Source: Flavobacterium sp. N2038
GTDB lineage: Bacteria > Bacteroidota > Bacteroidia > Flavobacteriales > Flavobacteriaceae
Assembly: GCF_025947185.1 (NCBI RefSeq)
Contig: NZ_CP110001.1
Span: forward strand, 3,348,001-3,412,000
Direction of reading: 5' to 3'
DNA: 64,000 nt
The notes below the pieces were generated by a model. It was not told the origin of the DNA, did no database searches, and was given only the letters and a program-made list of their open reading frames with translations. Position 1 is the stretch's first letter; each line of letters opens with the position of its first letter. This document shows positions 26,340 through 34,852 of the stretch, piece after piece. Both the position numbers and the translations under genes were made by a program.

Positions 26340-26846
26340 ATGATTACAAAAGCAACATTACAAGATATTCCAGCATTAACAACCCTAATCAACTCAGCAT
26401 ACAGAGGTGAATCTTCAAAAAAAGGCTGGACAACCGAAGCACATTTACTAGAAGGAAAAAGAACAGACGAACAGGAAATGACTGAAATCTTTCTTGATCC
26501 TAAAAATACGATTCTCAAATTTACCGAGAATGATACAATTATCGGTTCGGTTTTATTGGTCGAAAAAGGACATCAATTGTATCTAGGAATGCTAACCGTT
26601 TCGCCTGAATTGCAAAATAGCGGTATCGGGAAAAAGCTTTTGGCTGAAGCTGAAAATCATGCTAAAGCTCTTGGTTTGTCTGGTATTATTATGACGGTTA
26701 TTTCGGTTCGCGAAGAACTTATTGCGTGGTACAAACGCCATGGTTATGTTGATACGGGCGAAAGAGAGGCTTTCCCTGAAAGTGGTATTCATGTTACGGT
26801 TTCAGAAGAGCCTTTGGAGTTTATCTATTTGGAGAAAAAGATTTAA
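26340..26846 (+). CDS. GNAT-family N-acetyltransferase
   Basis: 168 aa. The acetyl-CoA-binding motif A is LTVSPELQNSGIGKKLLAEA (Q-x-x-G-x-G type), preceded by strand GSVLLVEKGHQLYLGM and followed by the C-terminal WYKRHGYVDTGERE 'YxxxGF'-like block. Transfers an acetyl group to an amine of an unknown small molecule or protein. Single gene, separated from its neighbours by repeats on both sides. Confidence 0.88.
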   Translation: MITKATLQDIPALTTLINSAYRGESSKKGWTTEAHLLEGKRTDEQEMTEIFLDPKNTILKFTENDTIIGSVLLVEKGHQLYLGMLTVSPELQNSGIGKKLLAEAENHAKALGLSGIIMTVISVREELIAWYKRHGYVDTGEREAFPESGIHVTVSEEPLEFIYLEKKI

Positions 26847-26857
26847 TTTTCTTTTTG

Positions 26858-26916
26858 CCACGAAGGCACAAAGACGCAAAGTTTTTTTAACCATATAAGT
26901 GATATAAGTTCATTTA
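26858..26916 (+). repeat. 8-nt periodic repeat after the GNAT gene
   Basis: Octads CCACGAAG, GCACAAAG, ACGCAAAG run without a gap from 26858 to 26881 and end in a T run. A CCATATAAGTGATATAAG unit follows at about 26891. Both units recur around 27543-27771. Confidence 0.7.
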
Positions 26917-26974
26917 AAATCAGGATTAAAAAAATGTATCTGGAAACTTGTAGTCATAATAAAACATCCAATAA

Positions 26975-27523
26975 ATGAACATAATTCTTTTGCCTAAAAA
27001 AAGTAGCAAAGCTTCTATTTGGAGCGGCGGGTTGACCTATGAATATATAATACATCCGAAAACAGCTAATTATGCCGATAGGGATTTTGTATTCAGAATA
27101 AGCAGTGCTACAATAGAGCAAATACCTTCGGAGTTTACCAAATTTAAGGGCTATTACCGATATCTGGTTATGCTTGATAACAGCTTAGATATTGAGGTAA
27201 ACAAAGAAAAAAAGCTATATAAGAAGCATGAAATCATGGAATTTAACTCAGATGATGAGGTGACTTCTTATACAAATGGTACTGATTTTAATTGGATGGT
27301 TTCTGAAAAAGTCTCTCATCATAAATTGAGCATCACAAATAGCAATCAGAATTGTAATGCTCAGGTAGTCATTTTATTTTCTTTAGATACAACAGTTATT
27401 ACAATTAATGATAAGTCATATAATCTGGAACCTTATGATTTACTAGTTATTGAAAATGAAGAAAAGGAAAATGTAATGCTTCATTTTTCTACTGAATGCC
27501 TCTTTGGAATATTGGATTTTTAA
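26975..27523 (+). CDS. HutD/Ves-family cupin-like protein
   Basis: 182 aa, no signal peptide. The pattern matches HutD (PF05962): SIWSGGLTYEYIIHPK, then DFVFRISSATIEQIPSEFTK with FKGYYRYLVMLD, and later TDFNWMVSEK and ITINDKSYNLEPYDLLVIEN. HutD is linked to histidine use in pseudomonads, and E. coli Ves is a relative; no reaction is established. HutH is about 14 kb away, not adjacent, so a link to histidine breakdown is weak here. Confidence 0.75.
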   Translation: MNIILLPKKSSKASIWSGGLTYEYIIHPKTANYADRDFVFRISSATIEQIPSEFTKFKGYYRYLVMLDNSLDIEVNKEKKLYKKHEIMEFNSDDEVTSYTNGTDFNWMVSEKVSHHKLSITNSNQNCNAQVVILFSLDTTVITINDKSYNLEPYDLLVIENEEKENVMLHFSTECLFGILDF

Positions 27524-27542
27524 AAGAATCTAAGTTGTTTTG

Positions 27543-27771
27543 CCACGAAGGCACAAAGACACGAAGTTTTTTAATCTAGCAATCCCGATAGCTATCGGGA
27601 GCAGAGTCGCAAAGCTTTTTTCTCTTTACCATATAAGTTATATAAGATAATTTAAGCTTTGTCTAAAATGAGCTTATATAACTTATATGGTTTAATTACT
27701 TTGCGACTTCGCGACTTTGCGAGATTCTTTTTTAAGCCAGACCTTAAATTATCTTATATAACTTATATGGT
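27543..27771. repeat. Composite repeat with octads, palindrome and 29-bp inverted repeat
   Basis: In order: octads CCACGAAG, GCACAAAG, ACACGAAG (27543-27566); palindrome CCCGATAGCTATCGGG (27584-27599); a perfect 29-base inverted pair 27628-27656 / 27743-27771 rich in ATATAAG; a third partial copy at about 27671-27692; and octads CTTTGCGA, CTTCGCGA, CTTTGCGA (27699-27722). It fills the gap between convergent genes. Confidence 0.85.
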
Positions 27772-27781
27772 TCAAAAACAG

Positions 27782-28165
27782 TTACAACACGAGTTCCTCA
27801 AACAATCTCTGAATCGTTTTCTCCAAATCCTGACACAAACCAGGATGAGGTCTTGATGTTTGTATTGCCGAACTTCTAATCGCCGTTAGCCAACGAAAAC
27901 GCTCGGGAATATCAAATTCGGCAATTGGGCCGCCGTCTTTGGTTCCGTTTACTATTCTTACTAGTGAAGTTAAATTACATTCCAATTGTTCAATGTCGAA
28001 ATCGGCGGAAAGGGCTTCTATTTTTTCTTTATTTAAATGAAAAAGAACCTTTATAAATTTGGCTTTTTTGCAAAACAAGATAATCCCGATATTCAGGAAT
28101 TCTTCGCGTTCTACCCTTGGTACAACACGAATCACAGCATATTCATATAAGTGATTATCTTGCAT
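27782..28165 (-). CDS. DUF3037 family protein
   Basis: 127 aa. DUF3037 pattern: YEYAVIRVVPRVEREEFLNI with GIILFC, then FRWLTAIRSSAIQTSRPHPG near the end. Its start overlaps the end of the HipA-like gene by 11 bases, so translation is probably coupled. DUF3037 genes are commonly found next to HipA-like kinase genes. Function unknown; it may be a partner or substrate of the kinase. Confidence 0.88.
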   Translation of the reverse strand: MQDNHLYEYAVIRVVPRVEREEFLNIGIILFCKKAKFIKVLFHLNKEKIEALSADFDIEQLECNLTSLVRIVNGTKDGGPIAEFDIPERFRWLTAIRSSAIQTSRPHPGLCQDLEKTIQRLFEELVL

Positions 28166-28934
28166 TTTGAGCCTGATTTACAAAAATTTCTGAATTCTCT
28201 AATCTTGTCTTTAAAAACTGAAGATATACATTTCGCAAGCCCTCAGGTGTTTCGTCTGCATCTTCCCATTGCAACCAGTCTAACGGAATTGTATTTACAA
28301 TCTCTTCTAAAATTTCCGGTGTAAGAACTGCTTTAAACTCAGTATCAACTTCTTTTAAAAGTGACGCCTGAGGCAATAGAACGTGGTCCTTAATCAATGC
28401 AAACGGACTTTTGGCATGTTGCTCCCAATTGTTCCAGGAATGATGAAAATACAAACATGCACCGTGATCAATTAGCCACAATTCTTTATGCCAGATTAGC
28501 ATATTGGTATTTTTGAAAGTTCGATCAACATTGGTAATATAAGCATCCAGCCAAACAATCTGCGAAGCTAATTTGGCATCGACAGTCGTTACAACAGGAT
28601 CAAAAGTTATGGCTCCTGACAAGAAATGAAGTGCCAGATTTAACCCCTGACTTCCTTGTAGTAAATCCTGAATTTCTTCGTCGGCTTCGGTTCTTCCAAA
28701 GGCTTCGTCGAGATTGGCGTAAACTAATTCCGGAAGTTGTAGTTTTAAGGCTTTTGCAATTTGTCCGCCTACCAATTCGGCTATAAGTGCTTTTACGCCG
28801 TGTCCGGCACCTCTAAATTTTAATACGTATTTAAAATCGTCATCGGCTTCTGCCAAAGCGGGTAAAGAACCGCCTTCCCGAAGCGGCGTTATATAACGCA
28901 TGACGTTTACCGTTCTTAAGTCGAAATTTTTCAT
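28155..28934 (-). CDS. HipA-like protein kinase
   Basis: 259 aa, a compact HipA-fold kinase without the HipB partner. The nucleotide-binding strand is DFKYVLKFRGAGHGVKALIA. The catalytic loop is WLDAYITNVDRTFKNTNMLI, where D of NVDRT and the following N's match the HipA 'N-x-D-R-x-x-x-N-x-N' pattern, and LIDHGACLYF is the metal-binding Asp. HipA phosphorylates glutamyl-tRNA synthetase; the target here is unknown. It overlaps the DUF3037 gene by 11 bases. Confidence 0.88.
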   Translation of the reverse strand: MKNFDLRTVNVMRYITPLREGGSLPALAEADDDFKYVLKFRGAGHGVKALIAELVGGQIAKALKLQLPELVYANLDEAFGRTEADEEIQDLLQGSQGLNLALHFLSGAITFDPVVTTVDAKLASQIVWLDAYITNVDRTFKNTNMLIWHKELWLIDHGACLYFHHSWNNWEQHAKSPFALIKDHVLLPQASLLKEVDTEFKAVLTPEILEEIVNTIPLDWLQWEDADETPEGLRNVYLQFLKTRLENSEIFVNQAQNAR

Positions 28935-28954
28935 ATTACAAACTTAATGATTTT

Positions 28955-29140
28955 AACCGCAAAGAGCGCAAAGGTTTCACGCAAGGTTCGCAAAGTTTTA
29001 ATCTCGTAATCCCGATAGCTATCGGGAGCAGAGTCGCAAAGTTTTTATATTCTTTGCGACTCTGCGCCTTTGCGGGCAAATTCTGCATTAAGATAAAATA
29101 CTTGCGTCCTTTGCGTGAAACCTTTGCGACCTTTGCGGTT
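28955..29140. repeat. Long imperfect inverted repeat of CGCAAAG units
   Basis: The left part (28955-28995) has CCGCAAAG, GCGCAAAG, TTCGCAAAG units; the right part (29101-29140) has the complement. Inside lie CCCGATAGCTATCGGG (29011-29026) and an AGAGTCGCAAAG / CTTTGCGACTCT hairpin (about 29030-29063). 34 bases (29008-29041) are identical to 27581-27614. The element ends inside the stop codon of the next gene. Confidence 0.85.
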
Positions 29141-29984
29141 AAACTAAACTCAAGAATGCTTTTCCTAAATACTTAATAATTGTATTAGCAGTAAAAGATT
29201 CATGACCTGTTTTGGGCAAAGCTAAATCAGCTGTTAATCCGTGGAGGTAGACGCCAAGTTTTGAAGCATATTTGGGTTCGTAGCCCTGAGCGAGAAGACT
29301 TGTCAGGATTCCGGTTAGGACGTCGCCGCTTCCGGCAGTTGCCAATGCAGCATTTCCGGTTGTGTTTTCGTAAACCGAAGTTCTGTTTATAATAAATGTT
29401 GGCGCACCTTTCATGACCACAATAACTTTGTATTTTTCCGAAAAAGTGATTGTTTTCTGGAACTTCTCAGAATCTGAATTCCACTTACCAATCAGACGTT
29501 CTAATTCTTTTGGATGAGGTGTCAGAATGGTGTCTTCGGGAACTAATTCCAACCATGCCAAATTCTCTGAAATAATATTCAGCGCATCTGCATCGAGAAC
29601 TAAAGGTGCTTTGTTTACTCTCAAAAATTCGAATAAAGCCTTTTGTGTACCAAGCTCCTGCCCTATTCCCGGGCCAAATCCGATTGCTTGCGGAATTAAT
29701 GGAAGATGAACATTGGTTATAAAATTTGCGTTTTCATCTGTTGCAACCATCACTTCCGGAATACTGATTTGCAGGATTTGATAACCACATTTTGGTGTAA
29801 AAGTCGTTACGAGTCCGCAGCCTGATTTTAAACAGGATTTTGAAGCCAGAACTGCTGCTCCAATTTTACCGTAACTTCCGGCAATAATCACGGCATGACC
29901 TTGTGTCCCTTTGTGTGCTTTAGGATCTACTGGTTTATAAATTTTCAGAATTTCTTCTTTTGTGATTAAATATGGTGATTTCAT
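29139..29984 (-). CDS. nnrD: ADP/ATP-dependent NAD(P)H-hydrate dehydratase
   Basis: 281 aa. It dehydrates damaged NAD(P)H hydrates back to NAD(P)H. Ribokinase-like fold with [52 protein letters not shown] and the nucleotide-binding [20 protein letters not shown] containing the catalytic Asp. The N-terminal epimerase domain found in many bacterial fused forms is absent, so this is the stand-alone type. Its stop codon is touched by a long inverted repeat. Confidence 0.92.
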   Translation of the reverse strand: MKSPYLITKEEILKIYKPVDPKAHKGTQGHAVIIAGSYGKIGAAVLASKSCLKSGCGLVTTFTPKCGYQILQISIPEVMVATDENANFITNVHLPLIPQAIGFGPGIGQELGTQKALFEFLRVNKAPLVLDADALNIISENLAWLELVPEDTILTPHPKELERLIGKWNSDSEKFQKTITFSEKYKVIVVMKGAPTFIINRTSVYENTTGNAALATAGSGDVLTGILTSLLAQGYEPKYASKLGVYLHGLTADLALPKTGHESFTANTIIKYLGKAFLSLV

Positions 29985-30184
29985 CTAAACGCTTTAATTA
30001 GCCTTATTAATTTTAAACACATAGAATCATAGTATTTCTTGCCACATAAAGGCGTTTCACTTCTTTTAATAAACATAGCTGATGGTGAAAGTATGACTTT
30101 ATAAAAGCGATTCGTAAATGTTTCTTATGCTTAAAGTTACATAAAAAACTGAAAGCACGAATATTCCATCTAAAACTTAACTTT

Positions 30185-30272
30185 TAGCCCTGATAACAGC
30201 GGCATCCTTTTGCTTTTTTCTTTAAAAAGCAAAAGATATAGCGGATAGCAGGAAATAGCTCCCAATCATTGC
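30185..30272 (+). ncRNA. Structured RNA candidate (Flavo-1-like)
   Basis: A 12-bp perfect hairpin, CTTTTGCTTTTT with AAAAAGCAAAAG, is enclosed by AGCGG / GCGGATAGC segments and an outer helix (AGC-CCTG near 30186 with CAGG...GCT near 30269). I know this 'agccctgat..agcggcatcc..gcggatagcaggaaatagctcc' pattern as a recurrent intergenic element of Flavobacteria and think it may be the Flavo-1 RNA motif, but the name is from memory. The rest of the 364-base gap between nnrD and gcvT holds no ORF. Confidence 0.6.
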
Positions 30273-30314
30273 GAAATTTATAATTTAGACTACTAAAATT
30301 TGATATTTTTTAGA

Positions 30315-30322
30315 TAGATTTG
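30315..30322 (+). promoter_or_regulatory. Candidate -7 promoter box for gcvT
   Basis: TAGATTTG matches TAnnTTTG and lies 26 bases before the gcvT start. Confidence 0.5.
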
Positions 30323-30348
30323 CAAAACAATTATATAAACACAACACA

Positions 30349-31431
30349 ATGAAAAATACTGCGCTTACGCACATACATGAGAGTTTGGGAGCGAAAATGC
30401 TACCTTTTGCCGGTTACAATATGCCTATTACATACGAAGGCGTTAATGCTGAACACGAAACAGTTCGTAACGCTGTGGGCGTTTTTGACGTTTCGCATAT
30501 GGGCGAATTTTTGTTAACCGGACCAAATGCTTTGGCTTTGATTCAAAAAGTAACTTCAAATGATGCTTCTACACTTACTATTGGAAGAGCGCAATATTCT
30601 TGTCTTCCAAACAATGAAGGAGGTATTGTTGATGATTTGATTATTTATAAAATGAAAGAAGAAGAGTATTTACTGGTTGTAAATGCTTCGAATATAGAAA
30701 AAGACTGGAACTGGATTTCGTCTCATAACGATTTAGGAGTAGAAATGAAGAACATTTCTGATGACTATTCTTTATTGGCAATTCAGGGGCCAAAAGCAGT
30801 TGAGGCTATGCAGTCGTTAACTTCTGTTGATTTATCGGCTATTACTTATTACCATTTTGAAGTAGCTGATTTTGCAGGTTTCAGCGATGTTATTATTTCT
30901 GCTACTGGTTATACCGGTTCTGGCGGATTTGAAATTTATTGTAAAAATGCCGATGCAGAAGCAATCTGGAATAAAGTTTTTGAAGCCGGAGCTGCTTTTG
31001 GAATTAAACCAATCGGACTTGCTGCGCGTGATACTTTACGTTTAGAAATGGGTTTCTGTTTGTACGGAAATGATATTAATGATACTACTTCTCCACTTGA
31101 AGCTGGTTTAGGATGGATTACTAAATTTACTAAAGATTTTACTAATTCTGATAATCTGAAAAAACAAAAAGAAGAAGGTGTTTCAAGAAAATTAATTGCT
31201 TTTGAAATGCAGGAACGCGCGGTGCCAAGACACGATTACGAAATTGTAGATGGTTCGGGTGCTGTAATCGGAATTGTAACTTCGGGGACAATGTCTCCTT
31301 CTATGAATAAAGGAATTGGATTAGGATATGTTACAGTTGCAAACAGCGCAATTGACAGCGATGTATTTATCCGAATCAGAAAAAATGATGTACCAGCCAA
31401 AGTGGTAAAATTACCATTCTATAAAAAATAG
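30349..31431 (+). CDS. gcvT: Aminomethyltransferase (glycine cleavage T protein)
   Basis: 360 aa. It transfers the methylene group of the aminomethyl carried by GcvH to tetrahydrofolate. Family blocks: [78 protein letters not shown]. Monocistronic here, with its own promoter box and terminator; the other glycine-cleavage genes are not in the window. Confidence 0.96.
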   Translation: MKNTALTHIHESLGAKMLPFAGYNMPITYEGVNAEHETVRNAVGVFDVSHMGEFLLTGPNALALIQKVTSNDASTLTIGRAQYSCLPNNEGGIVDDLIIYKMKEEEYLLVVNASNIEKDWNWISSHNDLGVEMKNISDDYSLLAIQGPKAVEAMQSLTSVDLSAITYYHFEVADFAGFSDVIISATGYTGSGGFEIYCKNADAEAIWNKVFEAGAAFGIKPIGLAARDTLRLEMGFCLYGNDINDTTSPLEAGLGWITKFTKDFTNSDNLKKQKEEGVSRKLIAFEMQERAVPRHDYEIVDGSGAVIGIVTSGTMSPSMNKGIGLGYVTVANSAIDSDVFIRIRKNDVPAKVVKLPFYKK

Positions 31432-31448
31432 TCTTTGACTTAAATAAC

Positions 31449-31489
31449 AAAAAGTGCATTGCAATGTAAAATTGTAATGCACTTTTTTT
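31449..31489 (+). terminator. Rho-independent terminator after gcvT
   Basis: AAAAAGTGCATT (31449-31460) pairs with AATGCACTTTTT (31476-31487), ending in a T run. Confidence 0.9.
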
Positions 31490-31643
31490 ATGCTGAAATA
31501 AAATAGTGGCAAATTTAATAGCTGATTTCTCTATTTGATGTCATTCACAGATAAAATCTTTTCGTTGTCGATATTATGGTAAAATTGCTGTCATTTTTCA
31601 AAAAATTACCGTAATTTTAGTCTAAACGAAGAACTTTTTATTT

Positions 31644-33671
31644 ATGAAAAAGATTTGCCTGTTTTTTCTATTGACTACGACTTCACTATTTTCTCAAAAT
31701 AGCGCGGAAACTTGCGGAATATTAAATAAAATAAATGCGCTTATTCAGTCTGAACATATTCGGCCAAAACCCGTTGATGATAGTTTGTCTGTTTTTGTTT
31801 TTGACAATCTTATCAATGAGCTGGATCCTTCCAGAAATATATTCTTTAAAAGCGAGTATGACGAGCTATCCAACAAATATCGCCTTAATCTGGATGATCT
31901 GATTTTAAGCAATAATTGTGATTTTCTGGCTGATATTACTTCTAAATACAAAACAGGTCTTATGAGAACCAAAGAAGTTCTCGAGAAAATTCAGGCCGCA
32001 CCAATGGATTATAATAAAAAAGATACTATTCGATTTTATAAAAAATCCTTTCCTTTTTATCTTAAAAAAGAGGATATTGAGAAAGTCTGGTCCAAAAAAA
32101 TTCGTTATCAGATCTTAGATGAAATTGTCGATACAAGTGATAACTTAGATTCCATTAAAGCCAATTTGCCTTCAATTGAAGCTAAATCAAAAAAACTGAT
32201 TTTATCTAATGAAATCTGCAGAATCAGTACGCTTTTGGAAACTAAAACTAATCAGGAAGAAAATCTTTATAATTACTTCTGTACCTACTTTGACCCGCAT
32301 ACGGCTTATTTTAGTGATGATTCAAAATCAAGTTTTGTGGCTTCATTATCAAAAGAGCACTTATCTTTGGGAATGACGGTTAATCTTAATGAAAAAAATG
32401 AAATCATTGTTGAAGAAGTTGATCCAAATGGCCCTGCGTATCAAACAGGACTTATAAAAAAAGGCGATCAGATTGTTTCTATTTCAAATCAAAAAGAAAC
32501 ATTAAAAGTTTCCTGTGCTTCTCTGGAATCTATTTCAACAATGATTCTATCTGAATCTAATAAAAGTATCACATTAACACTGAAAAGAAACTCAGGCAAA
32601 AATTTTGAAGTTTTTATCGAAAAACAAGTCATGAAAGACGAGGATAATTCGGTGTACAGTTTTATAATTGGTAAGGATAGTAAAATTGGTTATATCAAAA
32701 TTCCGAGTTTCTATGCCGATTTAGATGGCAAAAGCCGAAAAGGCTGTGCTGATGATGTTGCCCGGGAGGTTATAAAACTAGAGCGTGATAACATAAAAGG
32801 ATTGGTAATTGATTTAATAAACAATGGCGGTGGATCAATGGAAGAAGCCATAAAAATGGCCGGAATGTTTATTGATTATGGCCCTATTTCTATTGTGATA
32901 GACAACAAAAAGGAGAAATCGGTTATAAACGACCCTTACAGAGGCTTAATTTATAAAGGTCCAATTGTTATTTTGGTTAATAGCAACACTGCATCTGCAA
33001 GTGAGTTCTTCTCTTCGATTATGCAGGATTATAATCGCGCCCTTTTAATAGGAAGCAATACACTTGGCAAAGCGACTATGCAAACAATTCTTCCGCTTGA
33101 TGAAAATAAAAACACTGATTTTTTAAAAATTACGATTAATAAATTTTACAGAGTTACCGGAAAAAGTCATCAATATGTAGGCGTTACTCCAGATGTTGTT
33201 CTGCCGGAATTTTATGAAGATGTATATCAAAAAGAGAGCGACTTCCCTACTGCTATAAAAAACGACAGCATTGCACCGCTAAAATACAGACCTTATCTAA
33301 AACGAAATCTTATAGACAAACTGTCTAAAGATTCGGCTACACGTCTTGCTGATAACTACTATTTTAACGACATCAAAAAGATAAATCAGAAAATTGATCA
33401 GATAGTTAATACGCCCAAAGCTGAGGTTCCGATGACTTTGGATGCCGTTTTTAAACAAAAAAAGATAGTCAATTCGCTTTGGAAAGAGATTAACTCTTTT
33501 AATGAAGATAATAATCCATTGGATGTTTACAATTCTACTGTTAATCAGTTTTTACTTGGGGTTTATCCCAATGAAAAAACAATTAATCAGTATCAAATTG
33601 ACAGTTTAAAAACGAATCCTTATCTGAATGAAGCGGTAAATGTGATCAATGATTTTAACGCTATGAAATAA
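31644..33671 (+). CDS. Exported S41-family carboxy-terminal processing protease
   Basis: 675 aa. Signal peptide MKKICLFFLLTTTSLFSQ. A helical N-terminal region leads to a PDZ domain (LGMTVNLNEKNEIIVEEVDP, AYQTGLIKKGDQIVSI) and then the S41 protease domain. The catalytic Ser is S451 in NSNTASASEFF and the Lys is K476 in TLGKATMQ; the 25-residue spacing equals that of E. coli Prc. Acts in the periplasm on C-termini of proteins. A helical C-terminal tail follows the protease domain. Strand, spacing and repeats suggest it is transcribed alone. Confidence 0.9.
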   Translation: MKKICLFFLLTTTSLFSQNSAETCGILNKINALIQSEHIRPKPVDDSLSVFVFDNLINELDPSRNIFFKSEYDELSNKYRLNLDDLILSNNCDFLADITSKYKTGLMRTKEVLEKIQAAPMDYNKKDTIRFYKKSFPFYLKKEDIEKVWSKKIRYQILDEIVDTSDNLDSIKANLPSIEAKSKKLILSNEICRISTLLETKTNQEENLYNYFCTYFDPHTAYFSDDSKSSFVASLSKEHLSLGMTVNLNEKNEIIVEEVDPNGPAYQTGLIKKGDQIVSISNQKETLKVSCASLESISTMILSESNKSITLTLKRNSGKNFEVFIEKQVMKDEDNSVYSFIIGKDSKIGYIKIPSFYADLDGKSRKGCADDVAREVIKLERDNIKGLVIDLINNGGGSMEEAIKMAGMFIDYGPISIVIDNKKEKSVINDPYRGLIYKGPIVILVNSNTASASEFFSSIMQDYNRALLIGSNTLGKATMQTILPLDENKNTDFLKITINKFYRVTGKSHQYVGVTPDVVLPEFYEDVYQKESDFPTAIKNDSIAPLKYRPYLKRNLIDKLSKDSATRLADNYYFNDIKKINQKIDQIVNTPKAEVPMTLDAVFKQKKIVNSLWKEINSFNEDNNPLDVYNSTVNQFLLGVYPNEKTINQYQIDSLKTNPYLNEAVNVINDFNAMK

Positions 33672-33685
33672 GTTCTTTGTTTCAG

Positions 33686-33732
33686 GTTTCAAGTTCCATG
33701 TTCCAAGTTTTACGTTTTAAGTTTCAAGTTTA
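33686..33732 (+). repeat. 7-nt periodic repeat after the S41 protease gene
   Basis: GTTTCAA, GTTCCAT, GTTCCAA, GTTTTAC, GTTTTAA, GTTTCAA, GTTT follow each other with an exact 7-base period. A few partial complements (ATGAAATCTGAAACTCC) lie at about 33790. Confidence 0.8.
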
Positions 33733-33840
33733 TTACCGAGTGAAATTGTGCTGTTATTTTTCAGACTAAATTTTACTCCAAGTAAGTAACATGAAATCTG
33801 AAACTCCAAAACATTCTACAAAAAAAAGAATACAATTGAT

Positions 33841-33871
33841 TTTGGAGAAATAAGGAATAACTGTATTTTTG
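33841..33871 (+). promoter_or_regulatory. Promoter of yebC
   Basis: TTTG (33841-33844), exactly 19 bases, then TATTTTTG (33864-33871). This is a full match to the Bacteroidota TTTG-N19-TAnnTTTG promoter, 24 bases before the yebC ATG. Confidence 0.75.
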
Positions 33872-33894
33872 CATCACAAAACTAAAAATTAGAA

Positions 33895-34608
33895 ATGGGA
33901 AGAGCGTTCGAATTTAGAAAAGGAAGAAAAATGAAACGTTGGTCTGCAATGGCCAAAACATTTACCAGAATTGGTAAAGACATCGTTATGGCTGTTAAAG
34001 AAGGTGGCCCTAACCCTGACGCCAATTCTAGATTAAGAGCTGTTATACAAAATGCAAAAGCGGCCAACATGCCTAAGGACAATGTGGAGCGCGCAATAAA
34101 AAATGCAAGTAATAAAGATACTGCCAACTATAAAGAAATTTTGTTTGAAGGATATGCGCCCCACGGAATTGCAATCCTGATTGAAACTGCTTCTGACAAC
34201 AATAACAGAACTGTTGCAAACATTCGTAGTTATTTTAACAAATGCAACGGTACAATGGGAACTCAGGGTTCTGTTGAATTTATGTTTGATCATACTTGTA
34301 ACTTTAGAATTGCAAAAGGAAATCTTGATCCGGAAGAATTAGAACTTGAACTAATTGATTTTGGTGCTGAAGAGGTTTTTGAAGATGAAGACGGAATCTT
34401 AATCTATGCTCCTTTTGGAAGTTTTGGTGCTTTACAAAAAGAACTAGAAAACAGAGGCCTTGAAATTTTATCTTCTGGTTTTGAGCGTATTCCTCAAATC
34501 ACAAAAGAACTTACTGAAGCGCAAATCGCTGACGTTGAAAAACTAATCGAAAAAATTGAAGAAGATGATGACGTTATGAACGTTTATCACACTATGAAAG
34601 AAGAATAG
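33895..34608 (+). CDS. YebC/PmpR/TACO1-family regulator
   Basis: 237 aa. The conserved opening MGRAFEFRKGRKMKRWSAMA, TRIGKDIVMAVKEGGPNPDA and PKDNVERAIKNA identifies the YebC family. YebC proteins were described as transcription regulators; several relatives act on the ribosome to help translate difficult (e.g. proline-rich) stretches, so the molecular role here is open. Acidic C-terminus (EKIEEDDDVMNVYHTMKEE). Own promoter and terminator. Confidence 0.95.
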   Translation: MGRAFEFRKGRKMKRWSAMAKTFTRIGKDIVMAVKEGGPNPDANSRLRAVIQNAKAANMPKDNVERAIKNASNKDTANYKEILFEGYAPHGIAILIETASDNNNRTVANIRSYFNKCNGTMGTQGSVEFMFDHTCNFRIAKGNLDPEELELELIDFGAEEVFEDEDGILIYAPFGSFGALQKELENRGLEILSSGFERIPQITKELTEAQIADVEKLIEKIEEDDDVMNVYHTMKEE

Positions 34609-34628
34609 TCTTTTTTTTAAGAATATAT

Positions 34629-34657
34629 AAAAGCTCTGATTTTTTCAGGGCTTTTTT
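34629..34657 (+). terminator. Terminator after yebC
   Basis: AAAAGCTCTGA then TCAGGGCTTTTTT; stem of about 10 bp with one G-T pair and a T run. Confidence 0.82.
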
Positions 34658-34697
34658 GTTTTAACTCTCTTTTAGTTTTTAAGTTCAAATAAAAAAT

Positions 34698-34705
34698 TAT
34701 ATTTG
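34698..34705 (+). promoter_or_regulatory. Candidate -7 promoter box of the 25-aa ORF
   Basis: TATATTTG matches TAnnTTTG, 36 bases before the ATG of the small ORF and after the yebC terminator. Confidence 0.5.
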
Positions 34706-34741
34706 CCGATATCAGGAATAAATTAATTTAAATCTTCATTT

Positions 34742-34819
34742 ATGCAATCATCAAAATTCATGAAATTTGCTGTTATAGCTCTGGTAATTTTATTTATAGT
34801 TATCAGCGTAATAAGCTAG
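34742..34819 (+). CDS. 25-aa membrane microprotein
   Basis: 25 codons: a short polar start (MQSSKFMKFA) followed by one hydrophobic helix (VIALVILFIVISVIS). It has its own -7 box and a strong terminator 1 base after the stop, so it forms a complete tiny transcription unit. A single transmembrane helix with Lys near the start suggests an inner-membrane protein with the N-terminus inside. Could be a regulator or a type I-like toxin; nothing seen decides this. No antisense RNA promoter was recognised. Confidence 0.65.
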   Translation: MQSSKFMKFAVIALVILFIVISVIS

Positions 34820-34820
34820 T

Positions 34821-34852
34821 AAAAGCCTTCTGAGTCAGAAGGCTTTTTTTTT
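34821..34852 (+). terminator. Terminator after the 25-aa ORF
   Basis: AAAAGCCTTCTGA (34821-34833) and TCAGAAGGCTTTT (34835-34847) form an extended stem, then a run of T. Confidence 0.92.

Noticed and set aside
16161..29140. CRISPR array from the many short repeats
   Set aside because: Repeats are 7-8 bases long, without unique spacers of constant length, and no cas gene is present.
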